The notes below the pieces were generated by a model. The model searched no databases. It was not told where the DNA came from and worked only from the letters and a program-made list of their open reading frames with translations. DNA of 64,000 bases from Chroococcus sp. FPU101 (GTDB lineage: Bacteria; Cyanobacteriota; Cyanobacteriia; Cyanobacteriales; Microcystaceae), in NCBI RefSeq assembly GCF_017312365.1, contig NZ_BLJI01000018.1:25512-89511 (forward strand), in the 5' to 3' direction. Shown one piece after another: positions 10,533 to 18,660 of the stretch; the first letter of the stretch is position 1, and every line of letters begins with the position of its first letter. Position numbers and translations under genes: made by a program.

Positions 10533-11318
10533 ATGAAAAAAGATAAAATTAGACAGTGGGTTAACTTAATAGCGATTATTGCGGCTTTTGTTGTTAACAC
10601 CGTTACTAATATTATTCCCGTTGATGGCATTAGTATCAAGGATATTGCTGATAATTATTTTGGTAATGTCTTGGTTATTCCTGCTAATTATGCTTTTGCC
10701 ATTTGGGGTCTAATTTATTTAGCTTTACTCGCTTTAGGGATTTTTCAAGCGTTACCCGCTAATCAAGATGAGCCTCGGTGTCGTCAGTTAGGTTATTGGT
10801 TGACGGTAAGTAGTATTGCCCAAATTGCTTGGGTTATTCTTTTTCAATATCGATTATTCGTCCTATCGGTACTGGCGATGTTAACGATTTTAATTCCTTT
10901 AATTATTCTCTATCTTCGTTTAGACATTTTCACCAAACCTGTTTCTTTTAAGCAGAAATGGTTTATTAATTTTCCCATTAGTATTTATCTCGCTTGGATT
11001 AGTGTCGCAACGATCGTCAATGTATCTATTGCTTTAACCGATCTCAAATGGAATGGTTGGAATATAGAATCGACCACTTGGACAATTATCATGTTAGTGG
11101 TGGGAACTGTCTTAGCGGGTTTAGCAGCGATTCAACGTAAAGATATTGCTTTTACAGGGGTGTTTATTTGGGCGTTTATTGCGATCGCACTACGACATTT
11201 AGAGATTTATGTACTCGCAGGAACAGCAGTCGGGTTAGCTTTAATTTTACTTATTCTTGTCGCTAGAGAGAAATTCAGACGAAAACGTACAACTTATGAT
11301 CGTCGTCAGATGAATTAA
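10533..11318 (+). CDS. TspO/MBR-related, tryptophan-containing membrane protein
   Basis: This 261-residue protein has seven to eight hydrophobic segments. It resembles the long cyanobacterial relatives of TspO (tryptophan-rich sensory protein), with PANYAFAIWGLIYLALL and later W-N-G-W near residue 175. Classical TspO is about 160 residues with five helices, so this is a distant, extended member; tetrapyrrole or signalling roles known for TspO should not be assumed. It is preceded by a 188-base gap with no recognisable site, and the epimerase gene follows 27 bases later in the same direction. Confidence 0.65.
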   Translation: MKKDKIRQWVNLIAIIAAFVVNTVTNIIPVDGISIKDIADNYFGNVLVIPANYAFAIWGLIYLALLALGIFQALPANQDEPRCRQLGYWLTVSSIAQIAWVILFQYRLFVLSVLAMLTILIPLIILYLRLDIFTKPVSFKQKWFINFPISIYLAWISVATIVNVSIALTDLKWNGWNIESTTWTIIMLVVGTVLAGLAAIQRKDIAFTGVFIWAFIAIALRHLEIYVLAGTAVGLALILLILVAREKFRRKRTTYDRRQMN

Positions 11319-11345
11319 TGATAGATTACCATTAGAAATTTAGAC

Positions 11346-12413
11346 ATGGTAATCATGCAAGTTCGCTTTGAAACGTTTACGGTACATAAACGCTTCCCTT
11401 TAACCATTAGTCGCGGTACAACGGCTGAAAATACGAATATTTGGTTATGCTTACAAGCAGATGATATAGAAGGTTGGGGAGAAGCATCACCCTTTTCCAT
11501 TGTCCAAGAAACGAAAAAAGATACTGACCGAATTATTCAAGAATTAAAGCAGATTACGCCGATTTTAGAACAATTTCATCCCTTAGAACGCCAGCAAATC
11601 GAAAAACTTATACATCAATATCAAATTTCATCAACCACACGCGCTGCAATTGATATGGCACTCTATGATTGGTTGGGAAAACGGGCTAATTTACCTCTGT
11701 GGCGGATTCTAGGACTAGATCGTCAGGCGATCGTACCCCTCAGTGTTACTGTGGGGATTAACACCCCAGAAGGCGCAAAAAAACGGGTTAGAAACTGGTT
11801 AGATTTGATGGATGTCAAACTGATTAAGGTTAAATTAGGTTCACCTGAAGGAATTGTAGCCGATCAAAAAATGCTACTCGCAGTCAAAGAAGAAGCGTCA
11901 GATATTCCTTTGATGGTTGATGCAAATGGGGGATGGAATTTAGAACAAGCGTTACAGATGAGTGAATGGTTAGCCCAACAAGGTGTAATTTATATTGAAC
12001 AACCTTTAGCAGTGGGTCAGGAAAAAGATCTATATCAATTGTATCAACGATCGCTTCTACCGATTTTTGTCGATGAAAGTTGCTTCAGTAGTCAAGATAT
12101 CCCCCGTCTAGCTTCCTCTGTACATGGGATTAATATCAAAATGATGAAAGCGGGAGGAATAAGTGAGGTCTTACGGATGATTGATATTGCAAAAGCGTGT
12201 GGTTTACAAGTCATGTTCGGTTGTTATTCCGATAGTAGTTTATCAAATACAGCGATGTCTCATTTATCACCTTTAGTAGATTATCTAGACTTAGACAGTC
12301 ATCTAAATTTAATCGATGATCCCTTTATTGGGGCAAAATTAGAGGAAGGAAAATTATTACCCAATGATTTACCTGGTTTAGGAATGACAAGAGTGATAAA
12401 TCAATGCGTTTAA
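11346..12413 (+). CDS. Enolase-superfamily epimerase, dipeptide-epimerase / DgcA type
   Basis: This 355-residue protein is a muconate-lactonizing-subgroup enolase-superfamily enzyme. The KxK base motif is IKVKLG, metal ligands are in LMVDANGGW, IYIEQP and IFVDES, the second base lysine is in NIKMMKAGG, and the D-x-D motif that fixes a dipeptide or amino-acid substrate is in DYLDLDSH. L-Ala-D/L-Glu epimerases share this set; MenC does not usually carry the D-x-D. An ATG at 11355 (MQVRFETF) is an equally good start. It overlaps the downstream DUF1611 gene by 10 bases. In marine Proteobacteria and haloarchaea a similar pair, DgcA-DgcN, handles D-glutamate. Confidence 0.85.
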   Translation: MVIMQVRFETFTVHKRFPLTISRGTTAENTNIWLCLQADDIEGWGEASPFSIVQETKKDTDRIIQELKQITPILEQFHPLERQQIEKLIHQYQISSTTRAAIDMALYDWLGKRANLPLWRILGLDRQAIVPLSVTVGINTPEGAKKRVRNWLDLMDVKLIKVKLGSPEGIVADQKMLLAVKEEASDIPLMVDANGGWNLEQALQMSEWLAQQGVIYIEQPLAVGQEKDLYQLYQRSLLPIFVDESCFSSQDIPRLASSVHGINIKMMKAGGISEVLRMIDIAKACGLQVMFGCYSDSSLSNTAMSHLSPLVDYLDLDSHLNLIDDPFIGAKLEEGKLLPNDLPGLGMTRVINQCV

Positions 12414-13453
12414 CGTCTGATCACCGAGTTGCTATATTACTTCATGAGGGAATTTCGGGTACACAAGGAAAAACTGGACTTGCTTATATCCGCTATGGAG
12501 AATCATCTATTGTTGCGGTTATTGATGCCCAAAATGCAGGACAATCTCTAGAAACATTAACAGGAATACCTCAGAATATCCCCATTGTTGCTCATTTACA
12601 GGACGCTTTGCCATATAGTCCAAATGTACTACTGATCGGGATTGCACCATCTGGGGGAATTTTACCCGATACTTGGTTTGCAGAAGTTAAACTAGCAATA
12701 GAAAAAGGAATCTCGATCGTTAATGGTTTACATACCCCGCTATCGCCTCAATTTCCCAATTTAAAACAAGATCAATGGATTTGGGATATTCGTCAAGAAC
12801 CTTTAGGATTAAGAGTTGGGAAAGCAAGGGCTAAATCACTCTCCTGTCAGCGTATCCTCACAATAGGAACGGATATGAGTGTCGGCAAAATGTCCACCAG
12901 TATCGAACTTAACCGACTCGCTTTAAAAAGAGGCATTAAATCTAAATTTTTGGCGACGGGGCAAGGGGGTATGATGATTTCAGGTGAAGGAATACCCCTA
13001 GATGCCGTTCGTGTGGATTTTGCTGCGGGTGCAGTTGAGCAAATGGTGTTAGATTCGGCGGAAAATCACGATATTCTATGGATTGAGGGACAAGGTTCAC
13101 TCTTACATCCCGGTTCGACGGCTACCTTACCGTTAATTCGTGGCAGTCAACCCACCGTACTGATTTTAGTCCATCGTTTCGGACAAGTCCATATCAAAGA
13201 TTTACCCGATATTTTGATTCCTCCTCTGACTGAAGTGATAAAACTGTATGAAATGGTGGCAACTGCTGGCGGAACTTTTGCCCCTGTTAAAATTAAAGGC
13301 ATTAGTTTAAATACCTTTCACCTGAAAGAAGAAGCAGCTACTATTGCTATTGCTAAAGTTCAAAAGGAAACGGGTTTACCTTGTACCGATGTCGTCAGGT
13401 TTGGTGGAGAAGTTTTATTAGATGCAGTCTTAGAAACAAATGTGCAAGTTTAA
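12404..13453 (+). CDS. DUF1611 P-loop protein, DgcN-like
   Basis: A 349-residue member of the DUF1611 family. The N-terminal Rossmann-like half (RVAILLHEGISGTQGKTG, later LIGIAPSGG) is followed by a P-loop domain with GTDMSVGKMSTS and EGQGSLLHPGS. The family includes DgcN, reported as a D-glutamate N-acetyltransferase working with the epimerase DgcA. Here the start codon lies inside the end of the epimerase gene (10-base overlap), so both proteins should be made together and probably act in one pathway. Whether the substrate is D-glutamate, a muropeptide dipeptide or something else cannot be read from the sequence. Confidence 0.82.
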   Translation: MRLTSDHRVAILLHEGISGTQGKTGLAYIRYGESSIVAVIDAQNAGQSLETLTGIPQNIPIVAHLQDALPYSPNVLLIGIAPSGGILPDTWFAEVKLAIEKGISIVNGLHTPLSPQFPNLKQDQWIWDIRQEPLGLRVGKARAKSLSCQRILTIGTDMSVGKMSTSIELNRLALKRGIKSKFLATGQGGMMISGEGIPLDAVRVDFAAGAVEQMVLDSAENHDILWIEGQGSLLHPGSTATLPLIRGSQPTVLILVHRFGQVHIKDLPDILIPPLTEVIKLYEMVATAGGTFAPVKIKGISLNTFHLKEEAATIAIAKVQKETGLPCTDVVRFGGEVLLDAVLETNVQV

Positions 13454-13548
13454 AGTTTTTCAGTAAATTAAGATTATTGACTCTCACTGAGGATTTTGAT
13501 ATAAGATGTTGAGTGTTCGGCTGTCTAGGTGTTTGTTGAACTTCCCTG

Positions 13549-15036
13549 ATGACCTCTAAACTTTTTGAAAACAGAAAATTGTCCCGTTTTGATCTAGCGG
13601 TAATGCTAACAGTGATTGCGTTGTGTACTGCGATCGCATTAATTCTTTGGCATGGTGATCAAACACCTTTACAGATTAACTATTTTAGTTGGGCTAGGGA
13701 AAAAATCGGGGTACAGGATCGTTATTTTACTTTAGGGTTTAATCGTCCTGTTGATCGAAAAAGTATTGAACAAAACTTAATCATTAACCCACCTTTACCA
13801 GGGAAAATCAGTTGGCAAGGAAATCAACTATTTTATACCCTAAACGAGTTACCTATTTATGGCACCCAATATCAATTACAGTTAAAAGAGGCAAGAGGCA
13901 GATTTAATCCTAATAATCTGTATGCTTTTAATGAAGTTTTTTCTAGTCGCGATCGAGTTTTTGCGTATATCGGTTTACAGGGTTCCGAACGCGGTAAATT
14001 AATTATCAGCACTTTAAATAAAACTAAAGATAAATTTACAACCGTCAAAAAAACAGTATTAACACCAGGGGATCTCGTTGTCACAAATTTTCGAGTTTAT
14101 CCCAATGGGGAAAAAATTTTATTCTCTGCTTTCGATCCTGCTACTGTGGGTTTAGATGTACCTCGGCAACAACTTTATACAGTAACAACAGGACTCAGTT
14201 TTAAGACTACGACAAAAATACCCCCTAGTGGAAGAATTCAAAGACTTTTGGATGCACAAACCTATCAAAATCTTAAATTTGATCTTTCAAGTAATGGTCA
14301 AACGATTATTGTACAACGAGTCAATCATAATAATCCTGCCGATGCGGGTTTATGGGTTATTTTAGAAGATGGCGAACTGAGACCAATTGGAATACGAGGG
14401 GATGAGTTTTTACTTTCTCCAAATGGTCAAAAAGTAGCAGTTTCTCAACCAGGTGGGGTTGCGATGATTCCTTTAACTAAGAATGGAGGTTCACCCCAAT
14501 TTTTATCAGGATATGAGAAAATTATCGAATTTTCTCGTGATGGTACAAAACAGATTATTGTAAAACTTAATTATGATTATAGTCGATCGCTTTATCAAAT
14601 GGATGAGCGTCAAGAAGTCCGAGGAATTTTTAGGACAACGAATTCAATTTTAGGGTGTCAGTTTGAACCTAGACAGGAAAGAACGTTATATTGTCTCAAA
14701 ACAGATTTAGTAATTGGGGATGATAATCGGATTAAAGAAGAACCTTATCTGACTATTGTAGACATTGCAACGGGTCAAGATCTTCCCTTATTAGCCTTAC
14801 CAAATTCTCAAGATGTACAGATGAGTTTATCTCCAGACGGAAAAGCCTTATTATTTGATCAAGTCGTAGCCGTTACTAATCAGACGAATAATAATTTAAG
14901 GGGTACTAATGAACAAGCAATTGCTAATGGACAGTTGTGGATTTTTTCTGCACCACAAAACGTTAATTTCAAAAACTCCTCGACTATTACTACTCAAGAA
15001 CTAAATACAGGTTTTAAACCTCGTTGGTTTCCTTAA
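13549..15036 (+). CDS. Membrane-anchored protein with Ig-like and beta-propeller-like regions
   Basis: I do not recognise a named family. Residues 17-37 (DLAVMLTVIALCTAIALILW) form one membrane anchor. A segment follows that resembles a bacterial Ig-like domain (LGFNRPVDRKSIEQNLIINP). From about residue 130 on, repeated strands carry SPNGQKVAVS, SRDGTKQIIV and SPDGKALLFD, which are TolB/PD40 propeller blades. The bulk would lie outside the membrane and bind protein or polymer; the role is unknown. It is followed after 32 bases by an AI-2E permease in the same direction, so the genes may be cotranscribed. Confidence 0.72.
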   Translation: MTSKLFENRKLSRFDLAVMLTVIALCTAIALILWHGDQTPLQINYFSWAREKIGVQDRYFTLGFNRPVDRKSIEQNLIINPPLPGKISWQGNQLFYTLNELPIYGTQYQLQLKEARGRFNPNNLYAFNEVFSSRDRVFAYIGLQGSERGKLIISTLNKTKDKFTTVKKTVLTPGDLVVTNFRVYPNGEKILFSAFDPATVGLDVPRQQLYTVTTGLSFKTTTKIPPSGRIQRLLDAQTYQNLKFDLSSNGQTIIVQRVNHNNPADAGLWVILEDGELRPIGIRGDEFLLSPNGQKVAVSQPGGVAMIPLTKNGGSPQFLSGYEKIIEFSRDGTKQIIVKLNYDYSRSLYQMDERQEVRGIFRTTNSILGCQFEPRQERTLYCLKTDLVIGDDNRIKEEPYLTIVDIATGQDLPLLALPNSQDVQMSLSPDGKALLFDQVVAVTNQTNNNLRGTNEQAIANGQLWIFSAPQNVNFKNSSTITTQELNTGFKPRWFP

Positions 15037-15068
15037 AATTATTCAATAATTATTATTAGGTATTTACG

Positions 15069-16145
15069 GTGAAGTTTGGTCAGTGGCTTGGTTTTATAGT
15101 GTTTTTAGTTTCTCTTTATGTGCTATGGGAAATTCGTCAGTTATTGCTACTCATTTTTACGGCGGTTGTTTTTGTTGTTGCTCTCAATCGAATTGTTAAA
15201 CAAATTCAACGATTTGGAGTTAGAAAAAACTTAGCAATTTTGCTCACACTCGTTTTAGGTGCAGTGATAGCCATCCTATTTTTTAGTTTAATTGTTCCAC
15301 CATTTTTAGAACAATTTCAAAAGCTAATTGACCTCATGCCGCAAGCTTGGGAACAAATTCGGCGAGCGTATACGATTTTAAGACAACAACAAACTGAGTT
15401 AGAATGGTTGCCGCAAATTCCTCCTCTTAGTGATATTATTCAACAACAAATTCAACCCTTAAGTAGTAGGATATTCGCAAATTTCTTTGCGCTTTTTTCT
15501 AATTCTTTAACTATGGCATTACAATTTCTTTTTGTGCTGATTCTCATGTTAATGATTTTGATTAATCCGCACAAATATCGACAAAGTTTCTTACAATTAT
15601 TTCCCTCTTTTTATCGCAGACGTGCCGATGAAGTAATGACACTTTCAGAAGAAGCTTTAGGAGGATGGTTAGTCGGCATTTTAATTAGTTCTACGTTTGT
15701 TGGTCTTTTAAGTGGGATGGGTTTATTATTTTTGCAAGTGAATCTTGTTTTAGTTCATGCACTGATGGCGGGGTTACTGAATTTTATCCCCAATATTGGC
15801 CCAACATTAAGTATAGTTTTTCCTTTAATGATTGCATTGATTGATTCGCCAATTAAAATTATTCCAATTGTTGTTTTATATTTTATTATTCAAAATGTAG
15901 AAAGTTATTTATTAACGCCAACTGTAATGGCTAAACAAGTTTCTTTACTTCCAGCTATTACTTTAATGGCTCAAATTTTCTTTGCTCAAACTTTTGGTAT
16001 TTTGGGTTTATTACTCGCTTTACCTCTGACGGTTGTTGCTAAAACTTGGTTAGATGAGGTTTTATTTAAAGATATTTTAGATCAATGGCAACTCAAACCT
16101 AGTTTTTTAAGTCAACAAAAACATGAAGACCAAACATCTCTCTAA
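15069..16145 (+). CDS. AI-2E family permease (second copy)
   Basis: A 358-residue paralogue of the permease at 2538-3614, with the same layout: N-terminal helices, an amphipathic soluble region (LMPQAWEQIRRAYTILRQQQ), then helices with LNFIPNIGPTLSIVFP and GLLLALPLTVVAKTW. The substrate is unknown. The start is a GTG at 15069. Its last 23 bases overlap the start of the family-3 binding protein gene, so the two are likely translated together, although AI-2E permeases do not normally use binding proteins. Confidence 0.85.
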   Translation: MKFGQWLGFIVFLVSLYVLWEIRQLLLLIFTAVVFVVALNRIVKQIQRFGVRKNLAILLTLVLGAVIAILFFSLIVPPFLEQFQKLIDLMPQAWEQIRRAYTILRQQQTELEWLPQIPPLSDIIQQQIQPLSSRIFANFFALFSNSLTMALQFLFVLILMLMILINPHKYRQSFLQLFPSFYRRRADEVMTLSEEALGGWLVGILISSTFVGLLSGMGLLFLQVNLVLVHALMAGLLNFIPNIGPTLSIVFPLMIALIDSPIKIIPIVVLYFIIQNVESYLLTPTVMAKQVSLLPAITLMAQIFFAQTFGILGLLLALPLTVVAKTWLDEVLFKDILDQWQLKPSFLSQQKHEDQTSL

Positions 16146-16992
16146 ATTAATCCTTGCTTTTATCTTAATGGGTACGGCTTTTCCGAGTTCATTAAAAGCA
16201 CAACCAACAACGGTTTTAGAAAGAATACAAGAAACGGGATTAATTCGAGTGGGAATTCGCGAGGATGCTGTTCCTTTTGGTTATCGAAATTCAGAAAATA
16301 ATCTTTCTGGTTTATGTCTAGATTTTGTTAATTTATTGCGAACTAGACTACAAAAAGAATTACAGCGAAATATCTTGAGTGTTAAGATCTTTCAATCGAC
16401 ACTGTTTAATCGTTATGATTTAATCCAAGATCAAGTTATTGATTTAGAATGTGGCCCCAATACCATTCAAACAGAACCAATTGAAGGAGTTAGTTATTCT
16501 AAACCATTTCTAGTGACAGGCACCCAATTTTTGATTAGAAAACCAGAACGCTCTCAGTTTAATTTTAAAGGAACCCTTAATGGACTAACTATCGGGGTTT
16601 TGCGGGGAACTTCAACCGAAGCGTTTATTAAAGAGAATTATCCTTCAGCAACGATTCAACAATTTCAAGGCCCCACAGGAAGAGTTAGAGGAATTCAAGC
16701 TGTACAACGAGAAACAATTGACGCTTTTGTCAGTGATGGCATTTTGTTAATTGGTGAAGCAATTTTACTTAGGTTAAATCTAGATGAAGATTATGCGATT
16801 GTTCCCAGTCGTCCTTTAAGTTGCGAGTATTATGGCATGATTTTGCCCGCCAATGACCCACAATGGCAAACTATTGTTAATGAAACCATTGATGTAGCAC
16901 GTTCACAATTGATTATTGCGGACTGGTTTAGTATTGTTAATACATATCTTCAAGAAACCAATATTAATTGTCCAAATCTCGATTTACAGTAA
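16123..16992 (+). CDS. Family-3 (amino-acid-type) extracytoplasmic binding protein, orphan
   Basis: The 289-residue protein has a signal peptide (MKTKHLSKLILAFILMGTAF, cleavage near LKAQ) and a type II periplasmic-binding fold of SBP family 3: LIRVGIREDAVPFGYR, LSGLCLDFVNLLRTRL, IDLECGPNTIQT and GLTIGVLRGTSTEAFI. Such proteins bind polar amino acids for ABC importers or act as sensory domains. No ABC permease or ATPase gene is adjacent, so it is an orphan or works with a distant transporter. Its start overlaps the permease gene upstream by 23 bases. Confidence 0.8.
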   Translation: MKTKHLSKLILAFILMGTAFPSSLKAQPTTVLERIQETGLIRVGIREDAVPFGYRNSENNLSGLCLDFVNLLRTRLQKELQRNILSVKIFQSTLFNRYDLIQDQVIDLECGPNTIQTEPIEGVSYSKPFLVTGTQFLIRKPERSQFNFKGTLNGLTIGVLRGTSTEAFIKENYPSATIQQFQGPTGRVRGIQAVQRETIDAFVSDGILLIGEAILLRLNLDEDYAIVPSRPLSCEYYGMILPANDPQWQTIVNETIDVARSQLIIADWFSIVNTYLQETNINCPNLDLQ

Positions 16993-17087
16993 TTTTACGG
17001 AGATTGATCAGTTCTTCTTGAAAAGTTTATAGATCCTTTCCTAAAAAACACTTAGAATAACAAAACAATAAGAAGGAGGATCGGGCT

Positions 17088-17240
17088 ATGGAAAGAGTCA
17101 TGTACCACTTGTCTATTCTAATCGCGAGTACTTCGATCGGATTATTTTTAATTTCTACTCATTTGATTAACGCAGAACAACGTAATATTACTGAAGCCTT
17201 ATCTGAGGATACCTCTTTAACCTCAGTTTGGCTAAAATAA
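17088..17240 (+). CDS. Small single-helix membrane protein of unknown function, 50 residues
   Basis: The ORF starts MERVMYHLSILIASTSIGLF, runs through one hydrophobic segment (about residues 6-28) and ends in a polar tail, LTSVWLK. It has a strong Shine-Dalgarno sequence, AAGAAGGAGGA at 17070-17080, seven bases before the ATG, and a TAGAAT -10-like hexamer at 17053-17058. It stands alone in the otherwise empty gap between the binding protein and msrA. The RBS and clean membrane profile argue that it is real. No family is recognised. Confidence 0.6.
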   Translation: MERVMYHLSILIASTSIGLFLISTHLINAEQRNITEALSEDTSLTSVWLK

Positions 17241-17266
17241 TCCCTAACCCATCGATGGGCGGTAAA

Positions 17267-17296
17267 TCACACTCCCAACCGAAACGAAAAGTGTGA
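17267..17296. terminator. Weak hairpin between the small membrane gene and msrA
   Basis: TCACACT at 17267-17273 pairs with AGTGTGA at 17290-17296 around a 16-base loop, followed by A-rich rather than T-rich sequence on the plus strand. It could end the small upstream transcript or act as a leader structure for msrA; evidence is thin. Confidence 0.3.
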
Positions 17297-17336
17297 AAAA
17301 ATGTAAAGTAAAGCATTTAGATAAACGGTCATCGTT

Positions 17337-17999
17337 ATGGTGTTATTTGGATTTGGCAAAAAATCGACTCTCCCTAAAGCAGAGGAAGCTTTACCTGGAC
17401 GTTCTGAAAAGATGCCCGTTCCAGCAAGTCATTATGTGAATGGACATCCGCTTAAACCACCTTTCCCCGAAGGTCTAGAAACGGCGATGTTTGGCTTGGG
17501 TTGTTTTTGGGGTGCAGAACGCAAATTTTGGCAGCTAGACGGTGTATATACAACGGCTGTCGGTTATGCTGCGGGGCATACTCCTAATCCTACCTATCAA
17601 GAAGTCTGTACGGGCATGACGGGTCATAATGAAGTCGTGTTAGTTGTTTATGATCCTAAAGTGATTAGCTACGAAACCCTACTAAAAGTGTTCTGGGAAA
17701 GCCACAACCCCACCCAAGGAATGCGTCAAGGAAATGATTCAGGTACGCAATATCGCTCAGGTATTTATACCTATACTGATGAACTAAAGAAACTAGCCGA
17801 AGCATCACGGGAGATGTATCAAAAGGCTTTAAATGCGTCTAAATATGGCACAATTACTACAGAAATTTTAGATGCGCCTGAATTTTATTATGCTGAAGCG
17901 TATCATCAGCAATATCTCGCAAAAAACCCGAATGGTTATTGCGGGTTAGGGGGAACGAATGTCGAGTGTCCCATTCCTCTTAATGTTCAGTTGAATTAG
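17337..17999 (+). CDS. msrA: Peptide methionine sulfoxide reductase MsrA
   Basis: MsrA reduces methionine-S-sulfoxide in damaged proteins. The catalytic cysteine is in [11 protein letters not shown] (about residue 56), and the substrate and water ligands are in [30 protein letters not shown] and [18 protein letters not shown]. Two C-terminal cysteines (GYCGLGG and VECP) can resolve the sulfenic acid through thioredoxin. At 220 residues it has the N-terminal extension seen in cyanobacterial and plant-type MsrA proteins. It is monocistronic as far as can be seen. Confidence 0.95.
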   Translation: MVLFGFGKKSTLPKAEEALPGRSEKMPVPASHYVNGHPLKPPFPEGLETAMFGLGCFWGAERKFWQLDGVYTTAVGYAAGHTPNPTYQEVCTGMTGHNEVVLVVYDPKVISYETLLKVFWESHNPTQGMRQGNDSGTQYRSGIYTYTDELKKLAEASREMYQKALNASKYGTITTEILDAPEFYYAEAYHQQYLAKNPNGYCGLGGTNVECPIPLNVQLN

Positions 18000-18008
18000 A
18001 TTTAGTTT

Positions 18009-18026
18009 GGTGGGGTCATACCCACC
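18009..18026. terminator. Short hairpin between the convergent msrA and beta-helix genes
   Basis: GGTGGG at 18009-18014 pairs with CCCACC at 18021-18026 around a 6-base loop. It sits between two convergent gene ends and lacks a clear T-tract, so it is only a weak bidirectional terminator candidate. Confidence 0.3.
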
Positions 18027-18056
18027 TCATTGAATTTAGCAAGATTGTCAGGTTAA

Positions 18057-18660
18057 CTACGCAACACGACGACCCTCAAAATAACCCTGTTCAATATAAT
18101 GTTCAGTCGCTAGAGTAGGATTACCCCCATAAGCACCAGCAACATCAGGGTTTAAACTCATATAGGAAAATGGATCGAATGTCACTTGTCTTCCTTCATT
18201 GCGCCCAGAGAAGAGATAATGATTAGATCCTGCTTCAAGATTATAGCTAAAGGCTTGAATTAGATCGCCGTGTGAGGCAAGATAACGATCGCTTGGGAAT
18301 AAATTAGGGTTTCTTCCTTCATAAAAACCACTTGTCATGTAATGTTGTGTGGCGACTTCTGTATTTGTGCCATAGACACCTAACAAATCACTATAGGAAT
18401 TGAGATAACGCGCAGGATCAAAAGAAGTGGTTGAACGACCCTCAAAATAACCATTTGTAATGTAGTGTTGAGTCGCCGCAGTTGTATTTAAACCGAAAAC
18501 TGGAATGAGATCGGTATTAGAAGCCACATAGCGGTAGGGGTCAAAACTATCGGTACTCCTGCCTTCAAAAATGCCGTAGTTATAATAATGATTAAGTAAG
18601 GCTTGTAAATTGTCGCCAAAAATGGGAATGAGATCGGGGTTCGATGCGCCATATTCGGCG
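18057..18660 (-). repeat. Five tandem repeats of about 40 codons at the 3' end of the beta-helix gene
   Basis: In protein terms each unit runs from a YxAS-type start through DLI or DVAGAYG to HYxxxGxxEGR. The five units end in GIFEGR, GYFEGR, GFYEGR, GRNEGR and GYFEGR. Units are diverged at the DNA level, indicating old duplication. Similar units occur in large secreted proteins of cyanobacteria and rhizobia. Confidence 0.8.
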
